Shown: positions 18,054 to 26,535 of the stretch, piece after piece
Numbering within the stretch: position 1 is the first letter of the stretch
Layout of the letters: each line of letters starts with the position of its first letter
Source: CAZSSH01 sp964609825
GTDB taxonomy: Bacteria > Verrucomicrobiota > Lentisphaeria > Victivallales > Victivallaceae
Direction: 5' to 3'
DNA: 64,000 bases
NCBI GenBank assembly: GCA_964609825.1
Contig: CAZSSH010000005.1
Span: 248,001 to 312,000, forward strand
Translations under genes and position numbers: made by a program
Notes under the pieces: generated by a model
Told to the model about the DNA's origin: nothing
The model's database searches: none
Seen by the model: only the letters and a program-made list of their open reading frames with translations

Positions 18054-19157
18054 TTATTGCAGCACCGCAAAGCTCCGGTTTCCCTCATGATTAACCGCGA
18101 TGGCCTCCATCTCCACCAGCCAGGCCGGGCGGCAGACCGGGGCGGCGACCATCAATAACGGGATATCAAGGGGCAACAGATGGTCGAGTTGTTTGCGCAC
18201 CGCCGATGCATCGGCGGCGTCACGCAGATAGACGATGGCCTGTCTGATGTCATCAAGTTTGCCGCCGTGGTTGTTGAGCAGGGCCTCGATGTTGGCAATC
18301 ATGCGCCCGGTTTGCTGGCGGACGTCGCCAATGTGGACGACTTCGCCCTTATGGTCGATGCTGGCGGTGCCGGAGATAAAGTAGTGCGAGCGGTCGCCGT
18401 AAAGGATGCGGGTGCCGCGCTCAAAGGTGACGCCGTAAAGCTGGGTCGGCGAGAGCATGTCGGGGGCCTTGAGGTACTCGATCTGCTCTTTTTGGTGGCC
18501 AAAGAGCGAAAAGCTGTCCATTGCAATCACCCGGCCGGGCGCGGGCTGTTTGCCCTCGATGCCGGTGCTGGCGACGTAATGAGTGTCGGCGGTCAAATGA
18601 TGGCGGTCAAAATACGCTTTGCGCGACTTGACCAAACCGGCGTAATTGTTGTCCACATCCTGACAGTAAATCCAGGTGCGCTCCAAATTGTCAAACAGTG
18701 TGCCGCCGTATTGTTTGACGGCCGCGTCAAGTTGGTCAAACTCATAGGTCATCTGGTCAAAGCTGCCCGCGGCCGGATTGTCGGAGAGGCGGTGAAACAA
18801 ACTTTGGTAGTGCTTGAGCTTGACGTGCAAGCCGCCGTCGGGGCGCTTGGTTTTTTGGACGGACTGGCCGTGCCAGTGCCATGCCTCCAGTGCGATACGG
18901 GTGCCGTTGACGGGCGGCTGCCCGATCCAGCTCACCAAACTTGAGCGCCCGGCCAATCTCGCTTTGATGAGCGGTATCTGGTTGGCGGGGTCGCTTAAGT
19001 GTAAACGCAGCACGATTTCGGATTCCGGTCCCGCCATCGCCTCATAACGCTCAAACAATTCGTCAAACTCAATCGAGAAATCCAACCCCGGCTTGACTTG
19101 TAAACAAAAAAACTCTTCTTTGATCCCTTCGCTGACAAACTCCGCACTCTCGGCCAT
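18054..19157 (-). CDS. Rid (YjgF)/FkbO-like protein
   Basis: Encodes 367 residues. The C-terminal third has YjgF/RidA features: FISGTASIDHKGEVVHIGD, then TGRMIANIEALLNNHGG and a closing VAAPVCRPAWLVEMEAIAV. The middle part (RTWIYCQDVDNNYAGLVK) resembles the FkbO/Hyg5 type of chorismatase, which is built from two Rid-like folds. The enzymatic role is therefore either imine/enamine hydrolysis or a chorismate-type reaction; sequence alone does not decide. AAGGAAAA precedes the ATG. The gene has its own promoter with a terminator-like hairpin in the leader, and is divergent from an AraC regulator. Confidence 0.72.
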   Translation of the reverse strand: MAESAEFVSEGIKEEFFCLQVKPGLDFSIEFDELFERYEAMAGPESEIVLRLHLSDPANQIPLIKARLAGRSSLVSWIGQPPVNGTRIALEAWHWHGQSVQKTKRPDGGLHVKLKHYQSLFHRLSDNPAAGSFDQMTYEFDQLDAAVKQYGGTLFDNLERTWIYCQDVDNNYAGLVKSRKAYFDRHHLTADTHYVASTGIEGKQPAPGRVIAMDSFSLFGHQKEQIEYLKAPDMLSPTQLYGVTFERGTRILYGDRSHYFISGTASIDHKGEVVHIGDVRQQTGRMIANIEALLNNHGGKLDDIRQAIVYLRDAADASAVRKQLDHLLPLDIPLLMVAAPVCRPAWLVEMEAIAVNHEGNRSFAVLQ

Positions 19158-19178
19158 AATATTTTCCTTATCTCATTC

Positions 19179-19205
19179 AAAAAAAATCCGGAGAATTGCT
19201 CCGGA
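19179..19205 (-). terminator. Terminator-like hairpin in the leader of the Rid/FkbO-like gene
   Basis: On the minus strand TCCGGAG and CTCCGGA form a perfect 7-bp stem with a 5-nt loop followed by eight T. It lies between the predicted promoter and the start codon, about 21 nt before the ATG, so it could act as an attenuator rather than end an upstream gene. Confidence 0.7.
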
Positions 19206-19248
19206 AAGTGACTCATTCCATATGTTACAACGCAATCAAGCGGCATTT

Positions 19249-19275
19249 ATTATAACAACCAGTCGCAAATTTCAA
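19249..19275 (-). promoter_or_regulatory. Promoter of the Rid/FkbO-like gene
   Basis: On the minus strand TTGAAA and a perfect TATAAT are 15 nt apart. The predicted start is near 19242, giving a leader of about 85 nt that contains the terminator-like hairpin. Confidence 0.6.
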
Positions 19276-19277
19276 AA

Positions 19278-19289
19278 AAATCAGGCGAA
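19278..19289 (-). promoter_or_regulatory. Shared 12-mer upstream of the -35 box
   Basis: TTCGCCTGATTT (minus strand) lies just upstream of the -35 box. The same 12 bases in the same orientation occur at 25472-25483 ahead of the beta-helix glycosidase operon. It is a candidate site for the AraC regulator encoded between the two. Confidence 0.4.
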
Positions 19290-19433
19290 ACCGGACCAAT
19301 ATATCATCGCCGACGGTAAAATGCAACCGCGGCAAAAGGTCAAGCGCGAGTTCAACCGATAAAATCATGATCATCCGGGGTTGTAAAAATCAAATTCACC
19401 GCTATATTGACAAAGAAACCAATCAGGGAAGAT

Positions 19434-20336
19434 ATGACGGCAAGTGAGTTAAATTATATCCGGCCCATGCGCCGGGACGCTTACGCGGAGGTGTACAAAA
19501 CCAGTGCGCTCCAAATGAGCGATTTCTCCAATTCGATGCGGCTGCATTTGTATGAGCATGCGGTGGTCGATTTGTGCGACCGTTATTGGAACGGTCAAAG
19601 CTCGGTCAACTCCCATTGCAGCATTTTTTTGACGACCGGCGGCCATGCCTATATCCATTGCAATGGACAAAAAGTGGAGCTGATTCCCTACCGTTTTTAT
19701 TTTTTGCCGTCGCAAATTAAAATTACGCTGACTTGTCATGATCATGCCCGGTTGTATCATACCTTGTTTCGCATGAGCTCATGGTCGGGACTGGATTTGT
19801 GGTACTTGCTCAGACCGCGGGTGATTGAGCTTGAGCGTTATCCCGAGCCGCTGTTAAAAAGATATATGGAGACGGCCAAGACCAGTATCCCCGAGCAGCC
19901 GTCGCCGACCGACATCGGCTTTGAGATGCAGATGTTTGCAATGGTGTACGAAATTTTGTCACTGGTGTTTCAAAAAGGGGAGTGGCTGCTCCCCTCTCAT
20001 AGCCCCGAGTCGATCTGCCGGATCGAGAATGCAGTCAATTTTATGGAGAAAAACCCGCACAAAAACCACTCGGTCGCCGATCTGGCCAAGCGTGTCAGCA
20101 TGAGCCGCGAGCGCTTCACTGTTGAGTTCAAAAAAATCGTCGGCATTACACCCGCCCGTTATCAGATGGAGCGGCGACTGCAGCAAATCCAGATGCTTTT
20201 ACTCAATGACGGTCATACCTTGGGCGAGCTGGCCGAGATGTTCGGCTTCAGCAGCGCCTTTCATTTGTCACGGGTGTTTAAGCAACACTTTGGCTTGGCT
20301 CCCAAATTTTTTCAGCAAAAGCGCTCACTCTTTTGA
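19434..20336 (+). CDS. AraC-family transcriptional regulator
   Basis: Encodes 300 residues. The N-terminal sensor region (residues 1 to 190) ends in a typical AraC DNA-binding domain with two helix-turn-helix units: VADLAKRVSMSRERFTVEF and LGELAEMFGFSSAFHLSRVFKQHFG. The ATG at 19434 has GGGAAG just before it; a TTG at 19407 is part of a TTGACA-like box and less likely to be a start. It is divergent from the Rid/FkbO-like gene and convergent with the large glycoside-hydrolase gene, whose last 12 bases overlap its own. It is the natural candidate regulator of that operon. Confidence 0.9.
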   Translation: MTASELNYIRPMRRDAYAEVYKTSALQMSDFSNSMRLHLYEHAVVDLCDRYWNGQSSVNSHCSIFLTTGGHAYIHCNGQKVELIPYRFYFLPSQIKITLTCHDHARLYHTLFRMSSWSGLDLWYLLRPRVIELERYPEPLLKRYMETAKTSIPEQPSPTDIGFEMQMFAMVYEILSLVFQKGEWLLPSHSPESICRIENAVNFMEKNPHKNHSVADLAKRVSMSRERFTVEFKKIVGITPARYQMERRLQQIQMLLLNDGHTLGELAEMFGFSSAFHLSRVFKQHFGLAPKFFQQKRSLF

Positions 20337-22757
20337 CGCTGCGGCCGCCGGGTAGCTGTGAAGCAAATGGCGGACGCGGGCAAAATGCCCCCGGTCAAGC
20401 GAATTTTGCAGATCCCGCCGGATTTTGGCCGGAAGTTTCGGCAAGCGGAGCGCGGCTTTTGCCTTTCGGGTGATCGTTTGGATGATTTCCGGCGGGATTT
20501 CATGCTCAAACGCGCGGACGCGGTTGTTTTTTATCACCAATGCGGTCAATTCAAACGCCTTTAAGTCCAAAGTTTGCCCCTGGTATTTTTGGCCGTCGGC
20601 AAGCAGATATCCCTCGGCCGGCCGGACAAAGTTGAGCTTGACCTTGACCGCATAGGGCTCGCGGTTGACGCAATAAACATAGCATTTCCCCTGATCGGAC
20701 AATTGGCGTACCGCCACCGGATCGGTCCGGCGCCCGACGGTGATAAATTTGCGGTCGGGAAGTCGCCGGTAGACGCGGGCAAAGGCCTGCAACTCGGCCG
20801 TGTGAACTTTATCCAGATAGAGCCCCCCGGCGGTGATTTTGAGTGCGTCCGCCATTGCCAGAGCATGGGCAAAGTGCTCCATATAATAAGGTGCGGGCGG
20901 CGTCGCCGGAGCGATCCGCAGCTGGGAGTCCCACCAGAAACCGTCGGGCTGGTAATACGAGTTGATTCGAAACATGCCGTCGGCGCTTTGACCGTATACT
21001 TGATTGTACCGGGTAAGGTTGGGGTCATTTTTTTCCGGCTCAAACCAGAGGTGTTTGCCCCATGCCTCATGCCAGGCGTTAAAGACAAAGACGCCGGGCC
21101 GCTCCATTTTTTTAAGCTTGCGCCAAAACGAGGTGTCGAGGTAATCAAAATCGCGAAACATGTAAAAAGCTTCAAGCTTGTCGGTCTGATTGCCGGGAGT
21201 GCGGTCGCGGTTGCCTCCCTCGGTTTGAAAGACGATTTCGATGTTTTTTTCTCCGGCCAAGAGTGCGATGTCGATCCCGGCCTCGCGGTAAAGCCGGTCG
21301 CAATTGGCGCGGCGGCCGTATTGGCTTTGCAGCGTATGCATGGGGAGGACGGCCGGGACAAAGGGCTCGTTCCACATCGTGAGCGACAAGGTCAAATCCG
21401 GTCGGATCAATACCATAAGGTCGCGGATTTGTTTGATGAATTTGGCGATTTCCCGGCAGCGCCAGCCGATCCACTGTTGGCGGTGATGCTTGAGCAAATA
21501 CCGTGCACGTTTGGCGAAGCGACGCGGGTCGGTCGGCTCGCCGGGTAGGGTGAGACGGTAGGTTTGGGCAAAACGCTGGACGGTCAGATCGTCATAGCCG
21601 CTCTTGAGTGAGCCAAACCACAACAGCGTCGGCGCCCACATAGTGACCGTAATGCCGCGAAAGGCCGCAAATGATCCGTATTGGCGGCAGGTTGCCTCAA
21701 AAAAATGCAATATTTGTGTTTGCACCTGCGGCATCAACACGTTAAAAACCGGCCCGACCGGGCAACCGTCAACGCGGCTTTTTTCGCCGAAAGGCATTTG
21801 CCGGGGGGCGGCGGTATTAAACGGGTCGTTGCTTTGCAGCATCTCCGGGTAATTGCTGGAGTGATAGACGACCGTCCAATCCATTGTCCCCGACTGGATG
21901 AGATTGTTGTCCAAAATATTGTTGACAGTGGGAGTGCCCGCCGCCACTTGGGCTTGATCAAGATTCATTTGCTTCATCAAAGACTCGAGGCGGAGCAATG
22001 TAAACTCGGCCATGAAGTCAATGTTGTCGGTCTGACAGCGTCGGAGAATTTGCGCCGGCCAATCCTGCGGGTGATCGCACCATACGAGATACTGCTTGCG
22101 GTCGGTCGCCGCCGTCAGCGCAAAGGTTTGGGCCGGCTCGGCTGTATTGGGAAACCACGGTCCGTGGTACCAGCATAGTGGGTAAACCAAAAGATTTTGG
22201 CCGGTATGCTTTAAGTAAGTAACGACACGGTCGAGCCATTCCTCAAAATTGACCGCTCCCTCGCTCGCCTGAGTGCCGCAGGGGTCCTCGTACTGGACCC
22301 CAAGCCGGCGGCCGCCGGACGGCAGTTTGAGTTCGGTTAATTCGTCATCGGCAAGCTCATAAATTTCAAAGTCGGCGACGGCGGCGGGTTCATCGTGCCC
22401 CCAAGTCATAAAGCACAGCGAAAAATCGTCAAAACGCGGCCAAAAAATTTGGCGCAACTCTTGCATTTGATGGGAGACTTCCCATGCGTGGCCGGTGACC
22501 ACCGCGCAGCTGGCGTCATAACTGGTACCGTCGCCGACGGTCATAAAGCGGCGGCAGTTATCGGGGTAACGCAGTTTCAAGAGATGCGGCCGGCCGCTCT
22601 CAAGCTGAAAGCGGTAACCGAAGCGCGCCAGCGGCACCGGCGCGGCCTCAAGATAACTGCCGCAGTCGTCCGTAATTTGCTTGACTTCGCCGCAGCAAAA
22701 GAAGTCCGGCGCGGCAAGATCGGTTGCCGCACAATTTTTTTGGTAAACTAATTTCAT
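20325..22757 (-). CDS. Large putative glycoside hydrolase, cytosolic
   Basis: Encodes 810 residues with no signal peptide. The central part reads like a (beta/alpha)8 glycosidase: LLVYPLCWYHGPWFP, AFRGITVTMWAPTLLWFGS, LTLSLTMWNEPFVPAVLP and VFVFNAWHEAWGKHLWFEPEKND. The C-terminal 150 residues contain a small beta-type domain (CYVYCVNREPYAVKVKLNF) like those that close such enzymes. I cannot assign a GH family or point to the catalytic acids with confidence; the WNEP stretch is attractive because many clan-A enzymes have NEP at the acid/base. It is the third gene of an operon, 18 nt after the pseudopilin gene. Confidence 0.65.
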   Translation of the reverse strand: MKLVYQKNCAATDLAAPDFFCCGEVKQITDDCGSYLEAAPVPLARFGYRFQLESGRPHLLKLRYPDNCRRFMTVGDGTSYDASCAVVTGHAWEVSHQMQELRQIFWPRFDDFSLCFMTWGHDEPAAVADFEIYELADDELTELKLPSGGRRLGVQYEDPCGTQASEGAVNFEEWLDRVVTYLKHTGQNLLVYPLCWYHGPWFPNTAEPAQTFALTAATDRKQYLVWCDHPQDWPAQILRRCQTDNIDFMAEFTLLRLESLMKQMNLDQAQVAAGTPTVNNILDNNLIQSGTMDWTVVYHSSNYPEMLQSNDPFNTAAPRQMPFGEKSRVDGCPVGPVFNVLMPQVQTQILHFFEATCRQYGSFAAFRGITVTMWAPTLLWFGSLKSGYDDLTVQRFAQTYRLTLPGEPTDPRRFAKRARYLLKHHRQQWIGWRCREIAKFIKQIRDLMVLIRPDLTLSLTMWNEPFVPAVLPMHTLQSQYGRRANCDRLYREAGIDIALLAGEKNIEIVFQTEGGNRDRTPGNQTDKLEAFYMFRDFDYLDTSFWRKLKKMERPGVFVFNAWHEAWGKHLWFEPEKNDPNLTRYNQVYGQSADGMFRINSYYQPDGFWWDSQLRIAPATPPAPYYMEHFAHALAMADALKITAGGLYLDKVHTAELQAFARVYRRLPDRKFITVGRRTDPVAVRQLSDQGKCYVYCVNREPYAVKVKLNFVRPAEGYLLADGQKYQGQTLDLKAFELTALVIKNNRVRAFEHEIPPEIIQTITRKAKAALRLPKLPAKIRRDLQNSLDRGHFARVRHLLHSYPAAAASKE

Positions 22758-22775
22758 CGGAAAATGAGTCTTTCG

Positions 22776-23519
22776 TTAACGGGTCGGGCGGGTGTTCCAA
22801 TTGGCCCCGTAATAATCGTCAGTGTAGCCGTTGCTTTTGCTGGCGGCATCGGAGAATCCCATGCGACCCGCGTGGCCGTCGACAAAGAGCTCGTTGTCAC
22901 TGGCGTTATGCGGGAAATTACCTTGATTGACCGTGTAGTCATACGAGAAATACGCTCCCGGCACGCAGATGAAATAAGGATAGCGCGTAGCATTGCCGTC
23001 GTGGGATTTGCCGTCAAACATGAGGCGGTAGCGGCTGGGAGCTGCGACTTTTTCGGGGCGCATGGGGTTGCTCTGCCAGGGCGCGCCGGCGCTGTAGGGG
23101 CCGGAGACGTCGCCCGCGTAAATATTGTAGCGGTAGTTGGAGATTGAGCGGCCGCTGCGGTAGATTTCACCGCCGGAGCAGTTAAAGGCCTTGGGGAGCT
23201 TGGCATTGATCTCAACATCGCTCAGCGCTTCAAGATCGGCGGGCTTGCTGCTGCCGCCCAGATAAGAGTACAAAAGCCCGACCCAGTTTTGGTTGATCGT
23301 GCCGCCATATCGGTAGTTGGGCACAAAGCCTTTGTAATCGACGCAATAGTTGCTGATGGCAAGGCCGAACTGCTTGAGGTTGTTGACACAGTTGACGGCT
23401 TTGGCTTTTTCGCGCGCCTGATTCAACGCGGGCAGCAGCATGCCGGCCAAGATGGCGATGATGGCGATCACGACCAGAAGTTCAATCAGGGTAAATTTTC
23501 GCAATGTAATTGGTTTCAT
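22776..23519 (-). CDS. Type II pseudopilin-like protein
   Basis: Encodes 247 residues. The N-terminus MKPITLRKFTLIELL is a class III signal: a short basic leader, the conserved glutamate at +5 and a hydrophobic helix (VVIAIIAILAGMLLPAL), then NQAREKAK. The residue before the cleavage site is lysine, not glycine. The C-terminal ELFVDGHAGRMG is the H/DG motif of DUF1559-like pseudopilins. The protein is expected to be processed by the prepilin peptidase at 3.9 kb and to sit on the cell surface or in a type II secretion-like complex. It lies between two glycosidase genes of the same operon, 19 and 18 nt apart. Confidence 0.9.
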   Translation of the reverse strand: MKPITLRKFTLIELLVVIAIIAILAGMLLPALNQAREKAKAVNCVNNLKQFGLAISNYCVDYKGFVPNYRYGGTINQNWVGLLYSYLGGSSKPADLEALSDVEINAKLPKAFNCSGGEIYRSGRSISNYRYNIYAGDVSGPYSAGAPWQSNPMRPEKVAAPSRYRLMFDGKSHDGNATRYPYFICVPGAYFSYDYTVNQGNFPHNASDNELFVDGHAGRMGFSDAASKSNGYTDDYYGANWNTRPTR

Positions 23520-23538
23520 TTTTTTCTCCCGAATTTGG

Positions 23539-25425
23539 TTAACGATTGAAATCATTATGAAAGCAGTTGATATTTTTGACACTGTTTTTATTGAGCAACA
23601 GGACCGGCGATTTGCTGTACGGTGAACCGTACCAGTGATTGTCAAGGATAAAAATATTGGCGCTGTATTCGACCCCGATACCGCCGCGTTCTGCAACTTT
23701 AAGTGTGCTCGGCTCATTGTTGAGTATCTCGTTGTTGGTAAAAATCACGTTTTGCGCCGACGAAATGTAGGCCGCAAACCCCGGCGAGTTGACGAAGCGG
23801 TTGTTGTCAAACCAGATGCGGCTTACAATCGGGAACGACGTTTTTTCGGACGATGGGTCGCTCTTTAAAAAGACGCCGATATAGATGGCGGGTGTTTTTT
23901 CGGCGGCGTGGTAATTGCTCTCGTTGATATTGGCAAAGGTGTTGTTGCGCAGCAGGATGTTTTCGGCGCCGTAGCCCTCGCACCAGCTGCTTAAGGTATA
24001 GCCGGTGGTAATCGCAATCCCCATCGGGTGACCGGCAAAACGGTTGTTTTCGATCGTGACGTCACGGGCCTGGATGCGCATGCCGTGGGCGCGGTTGTCG
24101 TGAAAATAGTTGTTGCGCAAAATAATGTTGCGCGAGCCTTGTTCGCGGTTAAAGAGGATCAGCCGGTCGCCGTCTTTGCCGGGGATGGTGTCGGCAAACT
24201 CCATCTCAAAAACCGTCCCGCCGGACGTCTCGACAAAGCGCTGGGCGACGAATTTGGAGCAAACATTGGTGATTGAGTAGTCATCCTTGCGAAACTCGAT
24301 GGTGTCGCCGACAAAAAAGCCGCCGCTTTGATTGGTCACGTGCAAAACTTTGTCACCTTTGCGCAAACCGGTGCGGGATTGATCGTTGACGTTAAAGCAA
24401 TCGTCATTGCCGAGGCTCATTTCGCAGTTTTCCATTTTAAAATAGCCCTTGGCCTTGGTGATGTGCACATGGTCGGCCGAGACGGTGATCGGGCGCTGCG
24501 AGCCCGCCGGGCGGACGATGTTGACATTGCGCATCTGCCAATATTGCTGTTTGTCATAGGCGTGAAAGGCGAAGCCGGGGCAGGAGTACATATTGATGTT
24601 GTCCAAGGTCAAATGCTCATTGCCCGACATGGCAACGCCGCTAAAGGTCCCATAATAGTGGCTCATCCGAAATATCTGCCCGACTTTGAGTTGATCGGGC
24701 ATTTTGCCGCCGTTGAAATTGCCGGGTGCCACGCGCAGCACATTGTCGGATATCCAGTTTTTTTCGCCGTTGGGAGCGAGCCAGAAGGTGCCTTCGCCCA
24801 TGCCGGTGATGCCGTCGTCGCGCATTTGGTCAATGAGATTAATCTGAATGTCGCGCTGCGGGAATTTTTGATAATCGACAAATTTGAAGTCGGCGAATTT
24901 TTTGCCGGGATCGACCGCCTCCACGCGGATGCGGCTGGCGATCGGGTCTTTGTCCCAGTCCCAGTCGATCTGGAAATCGTGAAACCTGACGCGTTTGCAA
25001 TCCATAATGTTGATGAGGCAGCTCGGCACATTGCGCTGCTTCCAAAAAATCAGCGTGGCCCCCTGACCGTCAAATTCAAAATCGGTGAAGCCCTTAAATT
25101 CCAGCCACTCCGAAGAGGTAAAGCGGTAGGTGCCGCGGGGGACGATGAGTTTGGCGGCTTTTTGCTCTTTTGCAGCAGCGATGGCGGCCTTGAATTCGGC
25201 GGTATTGTCGGCTTTGGCCGGGGCAGCGTTGAAGTCCGCAACATTGATTGCCGGTCCCGGGTGGGCCTGCGGCAACTCAACGGTGAATTCCGCGCTGCCG
25301 GTGACTTGGGGCAGTTCGGGGGCGGCATTGACGTTATTGGTCAACAATGACACCGTCTGGTTAAACTCGGCGGCGGGCATGGTCGAGATAAGACAGCACA
25401 AGGCAAACAACAAATAATTTTTCAC
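23539..25425 (-). CDS. Secreted right-handed beta-helix glycosidase, GH110-like
   Basis: Encodes 628 residues from a GTG with AGGAG 6 nt upstream. A signal peptide (MKNYLLFALCCLISTMPAAE) is followed by a pectate-lyase-type N-cap (KLIVPRGTYRF) and a long parallel beta-helix with ladders of N-rich turns (IILRNNYFHDNRAHGMRIQ, VTIENNRFAGHPMGI). The stretch SLGNDDCFNVNDQSRTGL recalls the catalytic region of GH110 alpha-1,3-galactosidases, where acidic residues at this turn act. The assignment to GH110 itself is by motif likeness only. First gene of an operon with a pseudopilin and a second hydrolase. Confidence 0.8.
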   Translation of the reverse strand: MKNYLLFALCCLISTMPAAEFNQTVSLLTNNVNAAPELPQVTGSAEFTVELPQAHPGPAINVADFNAAPAKADNTAEFKAAIAAAKEQKAAKLIVPRGTYRFTSSEWLEFKGFTDFEFDGQGATLIFWKQRNVPSCLINIMDCKRVRFHDFQIDWDWDKDPIASRIRVEAVDPGKKFADFKFVDYQKFPQRDIQINLIDQMRDDGITGMGEGTFWLAPNGEKNWISDNVLRVAPGNFNGGKMPDQLKVGQIFRMSHYYGTFSGVAMSGNEHLTLDNINMYSCPGFAFHAYDKQQYWQMRNVNIVRPAGSQRPITVSADHVHITKAKGYFKMENCEMSLGNDDCFNVNDQSRTGLRKGDKVLHVTNQSGGFFVGDTIEFRKDDYSITNVCSKFVAQRFVETSGGTVFEMEFADTIPGKDGDRLILFNREQGSRNIILRNNYFHDNRAHGMRIQARDVTIENNRFAGHPMGIAITTGYTLSSWCEGYGAENILLRNNTFANINESNYHAAEKTPAIYIGVFLKSDPSSEKTSFPIVSRIWFDNNRFVNSPGFAAYISSAQNVIFTNNEILNNEPSTLKVAERGGIGVEYSANIFILDNHWYGSPYSKSPVLLLNKNSVKNINCFHNDFNR

Positions 25426-25433
25426 GTTTTACT

Positions 25434-25479
25434 CCTGATTTCGGGTTTTTTTATATATAAATTATACCCTGAAATCAGG
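25434..25479 (-). promoter_or_regulatory. Long inverted repeat around the promoter and ribosome site of the beta-helix operon
   Basis: CCTGATTTCGGGT at 25434-25446 and ACCCTGAAATCAGG at 25466-25479 form an inverted repeat with one extra base. On the minus strand a perfect TATAAT (25461-25466) lies inside and no good -35 is visible, as expected for an activator-dependent promoter. The downstream arm carries the Shine-Dalgarno AGGAG, so the repeat could also form a leader hairpin. The upstream arm contains the 12-mer shared with the Rid/FkbO-like promoter. Confidence 0.5.
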
Positions 25480-25567
25480 CGAATGAGAATAGAATATATC
25501 GCTAAAAACATATACATTTGTGACAAAAGCATTGTTTTTAAGCAAAAAAGAAGCTGACGGAAACAAC

Positions 25568-26479
25568 TTACAAGTACAATCGCCCGAGAATGTCCCAGTA
25601 GGTTTGATCAAGTAAATAATCCTTGCCGAATTTGCGCGAATAGTGCCGGAGCAAGGTAAGCGGCACCTCGATGCGGAGCAAGCCTTCGCGGTATTGCCCG
25701 AGAGCCTCTAGCAATTCGCTTTTTTCCCACGCGGCCAGATCCTTTTTAAAGTAACCCAAAATATGCTGCATTACGTTGACGTGCTTGCTCACACTTGGCA
25801 TATGCGTCATGATTTCGTTGAGTTTGGCAAAGTAAGCGGCAAAGTCGCCGGTCTCGACGATTTGGCCGAGCTCATGATATTTGCCGGGGGCGTGACTCAT
25901 CAGCATCAATTTATGCCGGGCCTGAAAGTCGGAGAGCAGATGTTTGGAGCGATCGGCCGCGCTTAACTCTTGCCAGTGCTGGTTGGTAAAAATCCGGTTG
26001 AGGAAGCGTTCGCGTAAAAATTGATCGTTGAGCATGCCTTCCTCGATCATCGGGAGCTCGGGGAAGCGGTCGGCAAAGGCCCCGGCAAACATCCCGCGGC
26101 CGGTGCGGGCGGGGACTCCGGCGTTGTTATATACTTTAACCCGCTCGAGGCCGCTGGAGGGGGAGTCTTTTTTAAAGATGAAACCGTCGAGCCCGGCCTT
26201 GGCCAGCTCGTCAAGTTTGGCTGCGACATAGGTTTGCATCTGATTGGTGAGGTCCCGTTTGCTGTTGATGGTGACCAGTCTCGGATCTTTGGGGTTGCCC
26301 TCAAGGTGCATCGCTTCACGTGGGACCGGGAGGCCGCACTCGACCTCGGGGCAGACGGGCACATACTCGACATAGGGTCGTAGCTCGTCGCATACAAAAG
26401 CATTGCGCTGATGCTGGCCGTCATAGCGCACCGGATTACCCAACAAACAGCTGCTGACACCGATTCTGATTTTTTTCAT
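25568..26479 (-). CDS. TudS-like (DUF523) protein fused to DUF1722
   Basis: Encodes 303 residues. Residues 1 to 145 are DUF523: VSSCLLGNPVRYDG, VPVCPEVECGLPVPREAMHL and FKKDSPSSGL. DUF523 proteins characterised as TudS are iron-sulfur thiouracil desulfidases, with three conserved cysteines; cysteines are present in the first two motifs. The C-terminal half is DUF1722 (KHLLSDFQARHKLMLMSH), as in E. coli YbgA. The fusion is common in bacteria. A likely role is salvage or repair of thiolated bases, but this is family-level inference. SD GGAGAAGGGC precedes the ATG. Confidence 0.88.
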   Translation of the reverse strand: MKKIRIGVSSCLLGNPVRYDGQHQRNAFVCDELRPYVEYVPVCPEVECGLPVPREAMHLEGNPKDPRLVTINSKRDLTNQMQTYVAAKLDELAKAGLDGFIFKKDSPSSGLERVKVYNNAGVPARTGRGMFAGAFADRFPELPMIEEGMLNDQFLRERFLNRIFTNQHWQELSAADRSKHLLSDFQARHKLMLMSHAPGKYHELGQIVETGDFAAYFAKLNEIMTHMPSVSKHVNVMQHILGYFKKDLAAWEKSELLEALGQYREGLLRIEVPLTLLRHYSRKFGKDYLLDQTYWDILGRLYL

Positions 26480-26535
26480 GCCCTTCTCCCGTTAATTTGC
26501 CGCATTGATATAATATGACGCTTAAAAAGTGTTTG

